Notes: a model not told the origin generated them from the letters alone. 64,000 nucleotides of DNA from Rhizobium sp. C1 (GCF_021026335.1 NZ_JAJNCY010000004.1:124001-188000); one strand, 5' to 3'. Shown: positions 20,702 through 29,883, counted from the stretch's first letter. Numbers and translations are program-made.

Positions 20702-22330
20702 ATGCCCGACAGAAAACCACTCTTCGCGCCGCTTTCCAACACGACGTTTCGCGATTTGTGGATCGCCAACAATATCTCCAACCTCGGCGGCCTGATTCAG
20801 GGCGTCGGCGCGGCCTGGATGATGACCTCGATCTCGGCGTCCGAAAACATGGTCGCGCTGGTGCAGGCCTCGACCACGCTACCGATTATGCTCTTCTCGA
20901 TCCTCTCCGGTGCGCTTGCCGACAATTTCCAGCGGCGGCAAGTGATCCTCTGGGCGCAGACCTTCATGTTCATCGTGTCGGTCCTATTGGCTGCCTTCGC
21001 CTATCTCGGCTGGATCACGCCATGGACGCTGCTGGCCTTTACCTTCCTGATCGGCTGCGGTACGGCGCTCAACAATCCGGCCTGGCAGGCCTCGGTTGGC
21101 GACATGGTGCCGAGGCAGGATGTGGCCGGAGCGGTCTCGCTCAATTCAGTGGGCTTCAACATGACGCGCAGCGTCGGCCCCGCACTCGGTGGTGCCATCG
21201 TGGCCTTTGGCGGCGGAGCTGCCGCTTTTGCGGCCAATGCCGTGAGCTATCTAGCGCTGATCTATGCGCTTTTCCGCTGGAAGAATTCAGAGAAGGTACG
21301 GACTCTGCCACGCGAGGATATCGGCCCCGCGGTGGCCGCTGGCCTTCGCTATGTCGCCATGTCACCCAAACTGCTGAAGGTCTTCTTCCGCAGCTTCGTC
21401 TTCGGCCTCTCGTCCATCGCCATCCTCGCCCTCATGCCCATCGTGGCAAAAGACCTGATCCAGGGCGGCCCGTTGACCTACGGCCTGCTCCTCGGCGCTT
21501 TTGGCATCGGGGCGATCGGCGGGGCCTTTGCCAATGGCTGGCTCCGCGAGAAGCTGACGAGCGAGAACATTGTCCGCCTCTCCTTCGCCGGCTTCGCGCT
21601 TTCGGAAGCCGCCATGGGCGCGACCGGCAACGGCATCGTGTCGGGCCTTGCGGCCGTGTTGGCCGGCGGATGCTGGGTCGTTGCGCTCTCGCTCTTCAAC
21701 ACCATCGTGCAGCTTTCGACGCCGCGCTGGGTCGTCGGCCGCGCCGTCTCCTTCTACCAGACCGCGTCCTTCGGCGGCATGGCGGCTGGCAGCTGGCTGT
21801 GGGGTTCGGTCGCCGAAAGTTCCGATGCCGGAACAGCGCTTTCCATCGCCGCAATTGTCACCGCCGTCGGGGTCCTGATCGGCTTCTTCATGCCCATGCC
21901 GGTCTTCGAGGATCTGGACCTCGACCCTCTAGACCGCTTCCGCGAACCGGATCTCAACCTCGAAATCCTGCCCCGCAGCGGCCCCATCGCGATCAATATC
22001 GATTATGAAATCGCCGATCAGGACGTTGCCGAATTCCTCAAGCTGATGGTCGAGCGGCGACGCATCCGCATCCGCGATGGCGCGCAGGCCTGGGCGCTGA
22101 TGCGCGATCTCGAAAACCCGCATATCTGGACCGAGACCTATCACACTCCGACCTGGGTGGAATACGTTCGCCACAACCACCGCCGCACCAAGGCGGATGC
22201 GATGAACTTCGACCAGATACGCGCCCTGCATCGCGGCGAAGGTCCACCCAAGGTCCACCGCATGATCGAACGGCAGGTCATCCCGCCGTCCGACGATGTC
22301 TTCCACAAGTCGCATATCGTCCCGCACTGA
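20702..22330 (+). CDS. MFS exporter with a C-terminal soluble extension
   Basis: The 542-residue protein has residues 1-410 as an EntS-like (MFS_3) transporter with about twelve helices. From about 425 to 542 it continues into a soluble domain (IAINIDYEIADQDVAEFLKLM and onwards). The pattern of that domain, including the YHTPTWVEYVRHNHRRT segment, resembles the antibiotic-biosynthesis-monooxygenase ferredoxin-like fold found at the end of some rhizobial MFS proteins. The substrate is unknown; export of a small molecule is the family role. I use ATG 20702; a TTG at 20639 would add 21 residues. It diverges from rimP. Confidence 0.8.
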   Translation: MPDRKPLFAPLSNTTFRDLWIANNISNLGGLIQGVGAAWMMTSISASENMVALVQASTTLPIMLFSILSGALADNFQRRQVILWAQTFMFIVSVLLAAFAYLGWITPWTLLAFTFLIGCGTALNNPAWQASVGDMVPRQDVAGAVSLNSVGFNMTRSVGPALGGAIVAFGGGAAAFAANAVSYLALIYALFRWKNSEKVRTLPREDIGPAVAAGLRYVAMSPKLLKVFFRSFVFGLSSIAILALMPIVAKDLIQGGPLTYGLLLGAFGIGAIGGAFANGWLREKLTSENIVRLSFAGFALSEAAMGATGNGIVSGLAAVLAGGCWVVALSLFNTIVQLSTPRWVVGRAVSFYQTASFGGMAAGSWLWGSVAESSDAGTALSIAAIVTAVGVLIGFFMPMPVFEDLDLDPLDRFREPDLNLEILPRSGPIAINIDYEIADQDVAEFLKLMVERRRIRIRDGAQAWALMRDLENPHIWTETYHTPTWVEYVRHNHRRTKADAMNFDQIRALHRGEGPPKVHRMIERQVIPPSDDVFHKSHIVPH

Positions 22331-22345
22331 GCGGCAGGGGACGAC

Positions 22346-23131
22346 TCAAGCCTTCCCGGCAATCACCACGGCCGTATCGAGCATGAAGCTGCCATCCGCC
22401 TCGAAGGCAAAGTGCTTCGCGACTTCCGCAGGCGCCTGTGCCTGAAGCGCGCGGATCGCCGCAGCATTGACCTCCGGCGTGCGGATACGCTTGATCCAGG
22501 ACGAAAACTCGAGCCGGATGCGCAGGCGCTTGACCTCGCGGACCTTGAAGCCGGCCGCTGTCACCATCGCCTCCCATTCGCTGACCTTGAAATCCCGCAC
22601 ATGCGAGGGATCGCGCAGCAGTTCGATGGATTGCAGCCATGTGTCGATCAGCGGGTCTTCATGCGCGACAGCATCGGCAAACAGCGCGAGCGCGCCCGAC
22701 TTGGCGGCACGATACATCTGCGCAAGCCCAGCCGGCACGTCGCGCCAGTGATGCGCGCTGAAGCGCGTCGCCACGACATCGAAGGAATTGTCGGGACAGG
22801 GGAGCTGTTCCGCCGCACCGTTTTTTGTCACGACACTGGCAAGCCCCCGCTTTTCAGCCTCGCCCGCCACCGTCTGCAGCATGTCGGTCGAGAGGTCGTA
22901 AGCCACGATCTTCGCGACATGCGGCGCGAGCCGGAAGGTCACATGACCACCGCCGCAGCCCATGTCGAGCGCGATGCCTTGGGGCCGCTTGCCGACGGCG
23001 CGCTCCATGATGTCGAGATCCTCGCCGGCGCTATGCACGGCGCTTTCGAGATAGGCGCGCGCCTGCTGGCCGAATTGCTCGGTGACGAAACTGGCATGGG
23101 ATTTCTGGGCGTTATCGGTGCTGGCGGACAT
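22346..23131 (-). CDS. Class I SAM-dependent methyltransferase
   Basis: The 261-residue Methyltransf_11-type enzyme has motif I ALDMGCGGGHVT (near 54-65), the acidic end of strand 2 in VAYDLS, and DNSFDVVATRFSAHHW as motif II. The substrate cannot be told; similar proteins act on small molecules such as quinone precursors or on unknown metabolites. Start is ATG 23131. It is divergent from the MmyB-type regulator at 23230, and the 98-base gap holds two operator-like palindromes. The regulator therefore very probably controls it. Confidence 0.85.
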   Translation of the reverse strand: MSASTDNAQKSHASFVTEQFGQQARAYLESAVHSAGEDLDIMERAVGKRPQGIALDMGCGGGHVTFRLAPHVAKIVAYDLSTDMLQTVAGEAEKRGLASVVTKNGAAEQLPCPDNSFDVVATRFSAHHWRDVPAGLAQMYRAAKSGALALFADAVAHEDPLIDTWLQSIELLRDPSHVRDFKVSEWEAMVTAAGFKVREVKRLRIRLEFSSWIKRIRTPEVNAAAIRALQAQAPAEVAKHFAFEADGSFMLDTAVVIAGKA

Positions 23132-23184
23132 GGGTCTCTTCCTCGGTGCTTATATCCATTGACAGGAGGCAATCTGACAGCAAT

Positions 23185-23221
23185 TTGTACTGGTACAAGA
23201 TGAGCATTTATCCTGGTATAA
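23185..23221. promoter_or_regulatory. Twin operator-like palindromes between methyltransferase and HTH regulator
   Basis: TTGTACTGGTACAA (23185-23198) is a perfect palindrome around TG. A related, imperfect copy, TTATCCTGGTATAA, lies at 23208-23221. The starts are 23 bases apart, close to two helical turns. They probably bind the adjacent HTH regulator. Confidence 0.65.
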
Positions 23222-23229
23222 AACCCACC

Positions 23230-24003
23230 ATGAACGACGCATCCGCCAACAAGCGCCTCGGCGATTTCATCCGCGCCCACCGCGAGCGGCAGCCCCCGCC
23301 ACCGAACGCCGCGAACCGCCGGCGTACGCCCGGCCTGCGCCGCGAAGAACTGGCCGACGCCGCCGGAATCAGCGCAACTTGGCTCACCTGGCTCGAGCAG
23401 GGCCGCGAGGTGAAGGCTTCCGTACCGGCCCTTGTCAGGCTTTCAAATGCGCTGCGTCTGACGCCCGCCGAACGCGCCTCGCTTTTCGATCTGGCCGGCA
23501 AGCGCGATCCGGATGAGACGGTTCCGGACGAGACCGATCTGCCAACGGAACTGCTCGCGCTGCCTTCCGGCTTCTCAGGCCCCGCCTATCTGCTCGATCA
23601 TCTCTGGACGGCGCGCGCCTGGAACGAAGCGGCGGCCGACCTCTTTTCGGGGTGGCTCGATCCGGAAACAACCGAGCGCAACCTGCTCGCCTTCGTTTTC
23701 CTGTCGCCCGAGGCACGAACGCTCATCGGCAGCTGGCAGGACCGCGCCAGCCGACTGGCCGCGGAATTCCGCGCCGATTTCAACCGCCATCCCGACGATG
23801 ACGCGATGCGTCAACTCGTAGCAGATCTCACTGCAAAGAGCCTGGAATTCGCCCGGCTCTGGAAAGCACAGACTGTGCTGGGCCGCGAAGGCGGCGAGCG
23901 GGACTTCAACCACCCGGCACGCGGCGCGCTGTCCTATCACCAGACCACGCTGCTCATCGCCGCGCGGCCTGACGTCAAACTCGTCTGCCTCACTGCTCGC
24001 TGA
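23230..24003 (+). CDS. XRE-type HTH regulator with MmyB-like ligand-binding domain
   Basis: The 257-residue protein has an N-terminal helix-turn-helix (about 10-75; RREELADAAGISATWLTWLEQGR). Its C-terminal region (about 95-250) is typical of MmyB-like regulators (LLDHLWTARAWNEAAADLFSGW, then NHPARGALSYHQTTLL). Such proteins commonly sit divergently next to one metabolic gene and control it. Here that gene is the methyltransferase. I use ATG 23230, matching the family's start; it is just after the second palindrome. The end overlaps the convergent DUF1737 gene by 14 bases. Confidence 0.85.
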   Translation: MNDASANKRLGDFIRAHRERQPPPPNAANRRRTPGLRREELADAAGISATWLTWLEQGREVKASVPALVRLSNALRLTPAERASLFDLAGKRDPDETVPDETDLPTELLALPSGFSGPAYLLDHLWTARAWNEAAADLFSGWLDPETTERNLLAFVFLSPEARTLIGSWQDRASRLAAEFRADFNRHPDDDAMRQLVADLTAKSLEFARLWKAQTVLGREGGERDFNHPARGALSYHQTTLLIAARPDVKLVCLTAR

Positions 24004-24196
24004 GCTTCATGGCGGGATCGTATTTCTTGCCCCGGACCTTCTTCACGACGGCCTGACCACACTTCATCGTGCCGGTCGCGGCATCGAAGGCATAGGTCGG
24101 CGAGCCTTCGAGAGACCAACCCTTGTTCAGCGCCGCCGTGACCTTGTGGCAGAACGTGGCGTCATCGGGGCCGGTGAGAAAACGATAGAGCTTCAT
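23990..24196 (-). CDS. DUF1737 small protein
   Basis: The 68-residue soluble protein starts MKLYRFLTGPDD and contains FCHKVTAALNKGW, the pattern of DUF1737 proteins. The C-terminus is lysine-rich. Start is ATG 24196 behind AAAGGAAA. It overlaps the convergent HTH gene at its 3' end. No function is known to me for this family. Confidence 0.78.
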   Translation of the reverse strand: MKLYRFLTGPDDATFCHKVTAALNKGWSLEGSPTYAFDAATGTMKCGQAVVKKVRGKKYDPAMKLSEQ

Positions 24197-24212
24197 GGGG
24201 TTTCCTTTTCTT

Positions 24213-24270
24213 CAGAGCAATGCCAGCAAAAGTGCGTCGCGGTTTTGCGTCCGGAATTGCGTAAAACAAA
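24213..24270. repeat. Dispersed palindromic repeat (GAGCAAT...GGAATTGC family)
   Basis: The element contains GAGCAATGCCAGCAAAAGTG, then CGGTTTTGCGTCCGGAATTGC, with partly inverted ends. It is the same family as the element at 8031-8080 (GAGCAATT ends, AAAGTG...CGGTTT core). It fills the gap between the DUF1737 gene and the CitE-like gene. Confidence 0.7.
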
Positions 24271-24274
24271 CAGT

Positions 24275-25129
24275 CTAGGATGACACGCGCGCGAGAAGTT
24301 TCCGCGCCTCTTCGAGATGCAGCCTTTCGACCATCTCGCCGTCGATATTGATCGCGCCCTGTCCTTGAGCCTCAGGCGCATCAAAGGCCGCAACGATCTT
24401 CCGCGCCGCCGCAATCTCCTCCTCCGACGGGCCGAAGCGGCGGTTGGCCGGTTCGATCTGCGCCGGATGGATCAGCATCTTGCCGTCAAAGCCCATGGCA
24501 CGCCCCTCCGCACACTCCGCGTCGAAAGCGGAAAGATCGCGGAAATCATTGGAAACGGCATCGATCGGCGAAACGCCGTAGGCACGCGCAGCCAGCACGA
24601 CCTGCATCAGCCACGGCACCAGAACGCGGCGATCCGGCCCGCGCGGGACCTTCGTTTCCTTGCGCAGATCGTTGAGGCCGACAATCAGCGCTGCAAGGCG
24701 TGGCGCATGGGCCTCTGCAATCGCGGCAGCGTTCAACACACCCTTCGGCGTCTCGATCATCGCCATCAGCCGCGTTCCATTGACCCCGGCCTTGTCCAGC
24801 CGGGCCGCAACTTCGGAAAGGTCGGCAGCGCTCTCCACCTTGGGGACCAGCACCGCATCCGGCCGGCATTGCGCAACGGCCTCAAGATCGGCCTCGCCCC
24901 AGGGCGAGGTCAGCGCGTTGATGCGAATGATATGCTCGACGCCCGCCTTGGCCCCTGCGGCAAAATGGCCGATCAGAGCTTCTCGAGCGGCCGCTTTCAT
25001 ATCAGGCGCAACGGCATCCTCGAGATCGTAGATTGTTGCATCGCACTCCAGAATCGCAAGCTTTGCCAGAGCCTTGGCATTGGAGGCGGGCAGGCAGAGC
25101 ATGGAGCGGCGAAAGCGAGCGTCAGTCAT
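24275..25129 (-). CDS. HpcH/HpaI aldolase (CitE-like acyl-CoA lyase)
   Basis: The 284-residue TIM-barrel protein is of the CitE/malyl-CoA lyase type. It has RSMLCLPASNAKAL, the metal-binding acidic residue in DLEDAVAPD, and MAMIETPKGVLNAAA, followed by GKMLIHPAQIEPAN, which positions the CoA ester. Likely reactions are cleavage or thioester hydrolysis of malyl-CoA- or citramalyl-CoA-type substrates; the precise one cannot be read from sequence. Start is ATG 25129 (MTDARFRRS). It is transcribed divergently from the small membrane protein upstream of leuD. Confidence 0.82.
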   Translation of the reverse strand: MTDARFRRSMLCLPASNAKALAKLAILECDATIYDLEDAVAPDMKAAAREALIGHFAAGAKAGVEHIIRINALTSPWGEADLEAVAQCRPDAVLVPKVESAADLSEVAARLDKAGVNGTRLMAMIETPKGVLNAAAIAEAHAPRLAALIVGLNDLRKETKVPRGPDRRVLVPWLMQVVLAARAYGVSPIDAVSNDFRDLSAFDAECAEGRAMGFDGKMLIHPAQIEPANRRFGPSEEEIAAARKIVAAFDAPEAQGQGAINIDGEMVERLHLEEARKLLARVSS

Positions 25130-25245
25130 GGTGCAATATTTGGCGCGGATCGCTTGGCCTCGCAAGAGCAATATCTTGAAGACCTGCCCTTGTGTGGACG
25201 CATTTGCCCTCCCAAATGTGGTTCAAGCTGAAAGGAAAATTCCAA

Positions 25246-25497
25246 ATGATCATGCTCAGGACCGTTGTTTTCACCGTCATCGGGCTTGCCGTCGCGCTGC
25301 TTGCGACGCTGTTCACCGCGTCCCTCGTCGTCGCCTTCGCCGGCATTGCGACCGTGCTTCTCGCCGGCCGCGCGCTGACGATGAAGATGCAGGCGAAAGC
25401 CCAGCCGGCCTACGTCTATGCAGACCGCCGCAATGCCAATGCGCGCCAGCCGGTCCGCATCTGGAACGACGGCCGCGGCACGATCATCGACATGTAA
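25246..25497 (+). CDS. Small hydrophobic protein, function unknown
   Basis: The 83-residue protein starts at ATG 25246 after an AAAGGAAA site. Residues 3-45 are strongly hydrophobic and form one or two membrane segments. The tail from about 48 is polar and basic with tyrosines (YVYADRRNANAR). I do not recognise the family. It is 109 bases upstream of leuD on the same strand. Confidence 0.65.
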   Translation: MIMLRTVVFTVIGLAVALLATLFTASLVVAFAGIATVLLAGRALTMKMQAKAQPAYVYADRRNANARQPVRIWNDGRGTIIDM

Positions 25498-25605
25498 GGA
25501 ACGCAGCGGGCCGGAAACGGCCCGCAAGATTCCCCTTCATTTCGGACGCCGTTTGTTTTAAAGGCAGGTCAGTTTTACGTTTCTGACACGATTGAAGGCG
25601 AGACC

Positions 25606-26211
25606 ATGGACAAGTTTGTCAAGCTCACCGGCGTTGCAGCGCCCTATCCGGTCGTCAATATCGACACGGACATGATCATCCCCAAGGACTATCTGAAGAC
25701 GATCAAGCGCACCGGTCTCGGTGCCGGCCTGTTCGCCGAAGCCCGCTTCAAGGAAGACGGTTCGGAAAACCCCGATTTCGTCCTCAACAAGCCCGCTTAC
25801 CGCAATGCCTCGATCCTCGTCGCCGGCGACAATTTCGGCTGCGGCTCCTCGCGCGAACATGCGCCGTGGGCGCTTCTCGACTTCGGCATCCGCTGCGTGA
25901 TCTCCACCAGCTTCGCCGACATCTTCTACAACAACTGTTTCAAGAACGGCATCCTGCCGATCACCGTAACGCCGGAAGAGCTGGAAAAGCTGCTGGATGA
26001 CGCATCGCGCGGCTCCAACGCCGTGTTGACCGTCGACCTCGAAGCCCAGGAAATCACCGGCCCGGATGGCGGCAAGATCTCCTTCTCCATCGACGAGTTC
26101 AAGCGCCACTGCCTGCTGAACGGCCTCGACGATATCGGCCTGACGCTGGAAAAGGCTTCCGCCATCGACGCTTACGAAAAGAAGACGGCCAACGAGCGCC
26201 CCTGGGCCTGA
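25606..26211 (+). CDS. leuD: 3-isopropylmalate dehydratase small subunit
   Basis: Small subunit of the isomerase that converts 2- to 3-isopropylmalate in leucine synthesis; it acts with LeuC, which is not in this window. The 201-residue swivel-domain protein has [14 protein letters not shown] and the conserved [17 protein letters not shown] loop. Start is ATG 25606. leuB is not adjacent here: the next gene is a glycosyltransferase after a clear terminator. Confidence 0.95.
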   Translation: MDKFVKLTGVAAPYPVVNIDTDMIIPKDYLKTIKRTGLGAGLFAEARFKEDGSENPDFVLNKPAYRNASILVAGDNFGCGSSREHAPWALLDFGIRCVISTSFADIFYNNCFKNGILPITVTPEELEKLLDDASRGSNAVLTVDLEAQEITGPDGGKISFSIDEFKRHCLLNGLDDIGLTLEKASAIDAYEKKTANERPWA

Positions 26212-26235
26212 CGCGTGGCTTGATCGTGCTTCATG

Positions 26236-26274
26236 AGCCCGGCGAGGTGTGAAGCCTCGGCCGGGCCTTTTTTT
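26236..26274 (+). terminator. Intrinsic terminator after leuD
   Basis: GCCCGGCGAGG and CCTCGGCCGGGC form a GC-rich stem-loop followed by CTTTTTTTA, 25 bases after the leuD stop. Confidence 0.88.
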
Positions 26275-26297
26275 ATACGCAAACGCCGGACCGGATC

Positions 26298-27284
26298 ATG
26301 CATATCGGGATCGTCATCGATGCAACTCTGCCGCCCCGTCTTTATGGCGGGACCGAGCGGGTCGTGATCTGGCTTGGCAGGGCGCTGATCGAACTCGGCC
26401 ACAAGGTGACCTATTTCGCGCGTCCAGGCTCTCGTGTCGAGTTCGCGGCATGCGAGCCTCTGTCAGGACCGATTTCAGCCGCCACCGCGAAACAGCTGGG
26501 CATCGATCTTTTCCATGTCCACGCGGGCGCCTTTCCGGACGAAAGCGGAGTGCCGTTCTGCACCACGATGCACGGCAACGCGCACGATCCGCGTCAACTC
26601 CACCCCAACACCATCTTCGTTTCGCAGGATCACGCGCACCGGCATCACGGCACCGCCTTTGTGCACAACGGCATGGATGAGCGCGATTATCCCGCACCCG
26701 ACCTCGAAGCGCGCGGCGGTCATTTCACCTTTCTCGCCAAGGCGGCCTGGAAGGTGAAGAACCTGAGCGGCGCCCTCGCCGTCGCCCGCAAGGCCGGCGC
26801 GCCGATCGACATTCTCGGCGGCCACCGGGTCAATCTCAAAATGGGCTTTCGCATCACGCTAGACCCGAATGCACGCTTTCACGGCATGGTCGACGACAAG
26901 GCGAAATCCCGGCATCTCAAGCCTTCGCGCGGACTGATCTTCCCGGTTCTGTGGCACGAACCCTTTGGGGTTGCCGTGGCCGAAGCCATGTATTTCGGCG
27001 TCCCGGTCTTCGCCACGCCCTACGGCTCGCTGAACGAACTGGTGACGCCCGAGACCGGGCATCTCTCGGCCAGCGCCTCGGAGCTGGCGGAGGCGGCCCG
27101 TGATGAAACACGCTATGACCGGCGCGCCATACACGCCTATTGGCGCGAAAATTTATCCGCTCGCCAAATGGCTCTGAAATATCTGGATTATTACCAGCGC
27201 ATTCTCGACGGCGAGATGCTGCATCCCGGCCCGATCAACGCGCCATCGACCCGCTCGCACGACCTTATGCCCTGGCTGCCCTGA
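26298..27284 (+). CDS. Glycosyltransferase family 4 protein
   Basis: The 328-residue protein has two Rossmann-like halves. The N-terminal MHIGIVIDATLPPRLYGGTERVV holds the glycine-rich acceptor-side loop. The C-terminal half has FPVLWHEPFGVAVAEAMYFG, the E-x7-E motif of retaining GT4 enzymes. It is somewhat short (GT4 proteins are usually 350-400 residues). The substrate is unknown; the setting gives no polysaccharide cluster. It overlaps the convergent flavoprotein gene by 20 bases. Confidence 0.85.
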   Translation: MHIGIVIDATLPPRLYGGTERVVIWLGRALIELGHKVTYFARPGSRVEFAACEPLSGPISAATAKQLGIDLFHVHAGAFPDESGVPFCTTMHGNAHDPRQLHPNTIFVSQDHAHRHHGTAFVHNGMDERDYPAPDLEARGGHFTFLAKAAWKVKNLSGALAVARKAGAPIDILGGHRVNLKMGFRITLDPNARFHGMVDDKAKSRHLKPSRGLIFPVLWHEPFGVAVAEAMYFGVPVFATPYGSLNELVTPETGHLSASASELAEAARDETRYDRRAIHAYWRENLSARQMALKYLDYYQRILDGEMLHPGPINAPSTRSHDLMPWLP

Positions 27285-28506
27285 TCCGCGCGGCAATGCC
27301 TCTGCCCGCCGCACGGCCGGTGGCGAAACAGGCCGTGAGCAGATAGCCGCCCGTCGGCGCTTCCCAATCGATCATCTCGCCAGCGACGAAAACGCCTGGC
27401 AGCGCCTTCAGCATATAGGCCTCGTCAATGGCGGCCCAGCGGATGCCGCCCGCCGATGAAATCGCTTCGGCAATCGGCCGCGACCGCACAAGGGGAATTG
27501 GAAGCGCCTTTATAAAGCCGGCTATCTTTTCCGGCGAACCAGCAGAAATATCCGGCACCAGCTCCCGCAACAGGGCGGCCTTGACCCCCTCGATGCCTGC
27601 GGCCTTGCGCAGGCGGTTGGAGAAACTGACCTTGGCCGGCAACCGAGAAAGATCGCCGGCTATGCGCGTCACGCTCCGCCCGGGCGCCAGATCGAGCAGA
27701 AACTCAGTCCGCCCATCATGCTCCAGCGCATCGCGAAGCGCGGCCGAATGCGCATAGACAAGACTGCCTTCAATTCCGTGGCGGCTGATGACGAATTCAC
27801 CCTGAACAGTCCCCGCCGGAGATGTCCCGGCGACCGATTTCAGCGGCGCGCCCGCGAAACGGCCCCGGAAGCTCTCGCTCCAGGCAACATCGAAACCGCA
27901 ATTGGCAGGCTTCAGCGGCGATATCTCGACGCCCTCCGCCTCCAGAATCCCAGCCCAGGCTCCGTCCGAACCCATTCGCGGCCAGCTTGCGCCGCCGAGC
28001 GCCAGAAGGCAGGCATCGAAGGAAACAATTTTGTCACCCGAAGAGCTCTCAAAGCAGAGCGCCCCGTTTGAAAAGCCGGTCCAGCGATGACGCGCATGAA
28101 ATTGAACCCCAAGCTCCGAAAGCCGCCCGAGCCAGGCCCGCATCAGCGGCGAAGCCTTCATCGCCCTGGGAAACACGCGCCCCGACGACCCCGTGAAACA
28201 ATCCGCGCCCAGCCCATCCGCCCAGCCGATCACATCCTGCGGCGAGAACACATCCAAGGTCGCACGAAGACGCGGTGCAGCCGCCCCGTAGCGCGACACG
28301 AATGTCTCATACGCCTCGCCATGCGTGAGATTCAATCCGGTTTTTCCGGCCAGCAGCATCTTGCGGCCGAAGGACGGCATAGCGTCGAAGACATGAACGT
28401 CATGCCCTTCGGTGGCCAGAATTTCCGCCGCGGCAAGACCCGCAGGTCCGCCGCCGACAATCGCGATGCCGACCTTCATGGGCGTTTTCTCGTCGGCACC
28501 CCTCAT
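27265..28506 (-). CDS. FAD-dependent oxidoreductase, HI0933/BaiN-like flavoprotein
   Basis: The 413-residue protein has an N-terminal dinucleotide fold (IVGGGPAGLAAAEILA), GKTGLNLTHGE, and a C-terminal GGIRWAAIDEAYMLKALPGVFVAGEMIDWEAPTGGY-type block (given here only to show the FAD-closing GEMIDW segment). This is the pattern of the family that includes HI0933/YhiN and BaiN. The natural substrate is unknown. I use ATG 28506 because it overlaps the TGA of the upstream hydrolase (ATGA), but ATG 28479, just before the FAD motif, is equally possible. Confidence 0.83.
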   Translation of the reverse strand: MRGADEKTPMKVGIAIVGGGPAGLAAAEILATEGHDVHVFDAMPSFGRKMLLAGKTGLNLTHGEAYETFVSRYGAAAPRLRATLDVFSPQDVIGWADGLGADCFTGSSGRVFPRAMKASPLMRAWLGRLSELGVQFHARHRWTGFSNGALCFESSSGDKIVSFDACLLALGGASWPRMGSDGAWAGILEAEGVEISPLKPANCGFDVAWSESFRGRFAGAPLKSVAGTSPAGTVQGEFVISRHGIEGSLVYAHSAALRDALEHDGRTEFLLDLAPGRSVTRIAGDLSRLPAKVSFSNRLRKAAGIEGVKAALLRELVPDISAGSPEKIAGFIKALPIPLVRSRPIAEAISSAGGIRWAAIDEAYMLKALPGVFVAGEMIDWEAPTGGYLLTACFATGRAAGRGIAARIRAARA

Positions 28507-29678
28507 CGGCCCGCCGCAAGGCGGCTTCCCAGCGCGAAGGGCGCAGTCAGCGTCCGGCCGACCGCATCGAAAACGAAGACGCCTGCCTGGCTGAGCCGCA
28601 GGACGTCGCCGCCCTTGTCGCCCTGCTTCTTCATTTCCGGATAGATCGCCGCAAGGGCTGCAAAACCGTTATGCTTGAACGTGTCGTCGGTCTCAACGCC
28701 GGAAATGTCGATGAACTGGATGTTCGCCTCCTTGGCCCCCGCCTGCACACGCGGATCGCTGATATCGAGCTGGCCGATACGCATCTGATCCAGCGAGATG
28801 AAGCTTGAGACCGAAAGCGCGATATCGTCTTTGGACACGAGAATAGTCATCGGCTTTTTCATCCGCCCGATCTTCTGCATCTGCGCCAGAAAAACGATGC
28901 CGTCGATATCGGGCGCGGCGAGCACGACCTTCAACCGGTCGAGAACCGCCTGTTGCCCAGTCAGCTTCAGCTGACGCAACGCCTCGCTCGTCAGCCAGCC
29001 GCCCATACTGTGGCCGATCACGGTAATCTCACCCGTCGGCCGCGCCTGAACGGCCATGGTCAGAAGATCGGTCAACTGGTCGCGCGACGCCGTCGCGGTC
29101 GCCTTGTCGGCGAGATAGCCTGAAATGCTGCCCGCAGATGGCCAGGCGAAGAGCACGGAGACATCGTTGTCTTCCGGATCGTCCGCGTCGGCTGTCAACT
29201 GCGCCTGACGGAAGACTGCTTCGGGAAGATTCGTGTTGAAACCATGAACGAAAATGCTGAGTTCGCCATGCTTGCCCTTGGTCCGCGCCGTGATGCGCTT
29301 CAGGAAGGTCGCGCGGTCAAGCACCTCTTCGCCCACAACGGTGAAGGCCGTGCGCGGATCGGGGCGATCGGTCGGATATTCGATCAGCCCTGGCTTGTGC
29401 GTCGGCGGGATGGAGACACGATATTCGGCGAAATTCAGCGTCTCGGAGGGGACATCATTGTAGCGGTTCGCTCCGGGGCTGATGCGCTGGCGGGATGTCG
29501 CGAGATAGAGCGTCACAATCTTTGCGCCGGCGATATTGGCCGCCGCGCGCGCGTCCAGCGTTTCCGGCCCGGGCCGACTGGCGCAGGCCGCCAGCAGCAG
29601 GGCCGAGAACAGAGCGAATGCGATCGCGGCCATCCGCGCGGACAATGCATCGCTTATGCTGGCGCTCAAAAATCGCAT
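28503..29678 (-). CDS. Lipoprotein alpha/beta hydrolase (DUF900)
   Basis: The 391-residue protein has a lipoprotein signal peptide: hydrophobic residues 16-30 and the lipobox LLAAC at the cleavage site. The body is a DUF900-type alpha/beta hydrolase with SIFVHGFNTNL and the nucleophile elbow GHSMGGWL. An acidic residue and a histidine are available in the C-terminal part (DTFKHNGF). It is likely anchored in a membrane facing the periplasm and acts on an unknown ester or lipid. Start is ATG 29678. It is translationally coupled to the downstream flavoprotein. Confidence 0.83.
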   Translation of the reverse strand: MRFLSASISDALSARMAAIAFALFSALLLAACASRPGPETLDARAAANIAGAKIVTLYLATSRQRISPGANRYNDVPSETLNFAEYRVSIPPTHKPGLIEYPTDRPDPRTAFTVVGEEVLDRATFLKRITARTKGKHGELSIFVHGFNTNLPEAVFRQAQLTADADDPEDNDVSVLFAWPSAGSISGYLADKATATASRDQLTDLLTMAVQARPTGEITVIGHSMGGWLTSEALRQLKLTGQQAVLDRLKVVLAAPDIDGIVFLAQMQKIGRMKKPMTILVSKDDIALSVSSFISLDQMRIGQLDISDPRVQAGAKEANIQFIDISGVETDDTFKHNGFAALAAIYPEMKKQGDKGGDVLRLSQAGVFVFDAVGRTLTAPFALGSRLAAGR

Positions 29679-29883
29679 CTTCGCCCGCGAATCTGGTTCA
29701 ACAGAAAGGTCATACGAAATCGCGCAGGACGAGGGAAGCAGGGCGGCCTGACAGATCGCAATTCTGTCATGGTCGTGGCGCGGGCGCCGCAGGACAAAAG
29801 CCTGTCAGCAGTGCCGTTCTCAACAGTCGTTTTCGCCGATCCGCGATGGACGTTTCTCGCCGCCCGCGCTATGCCATGGACCC

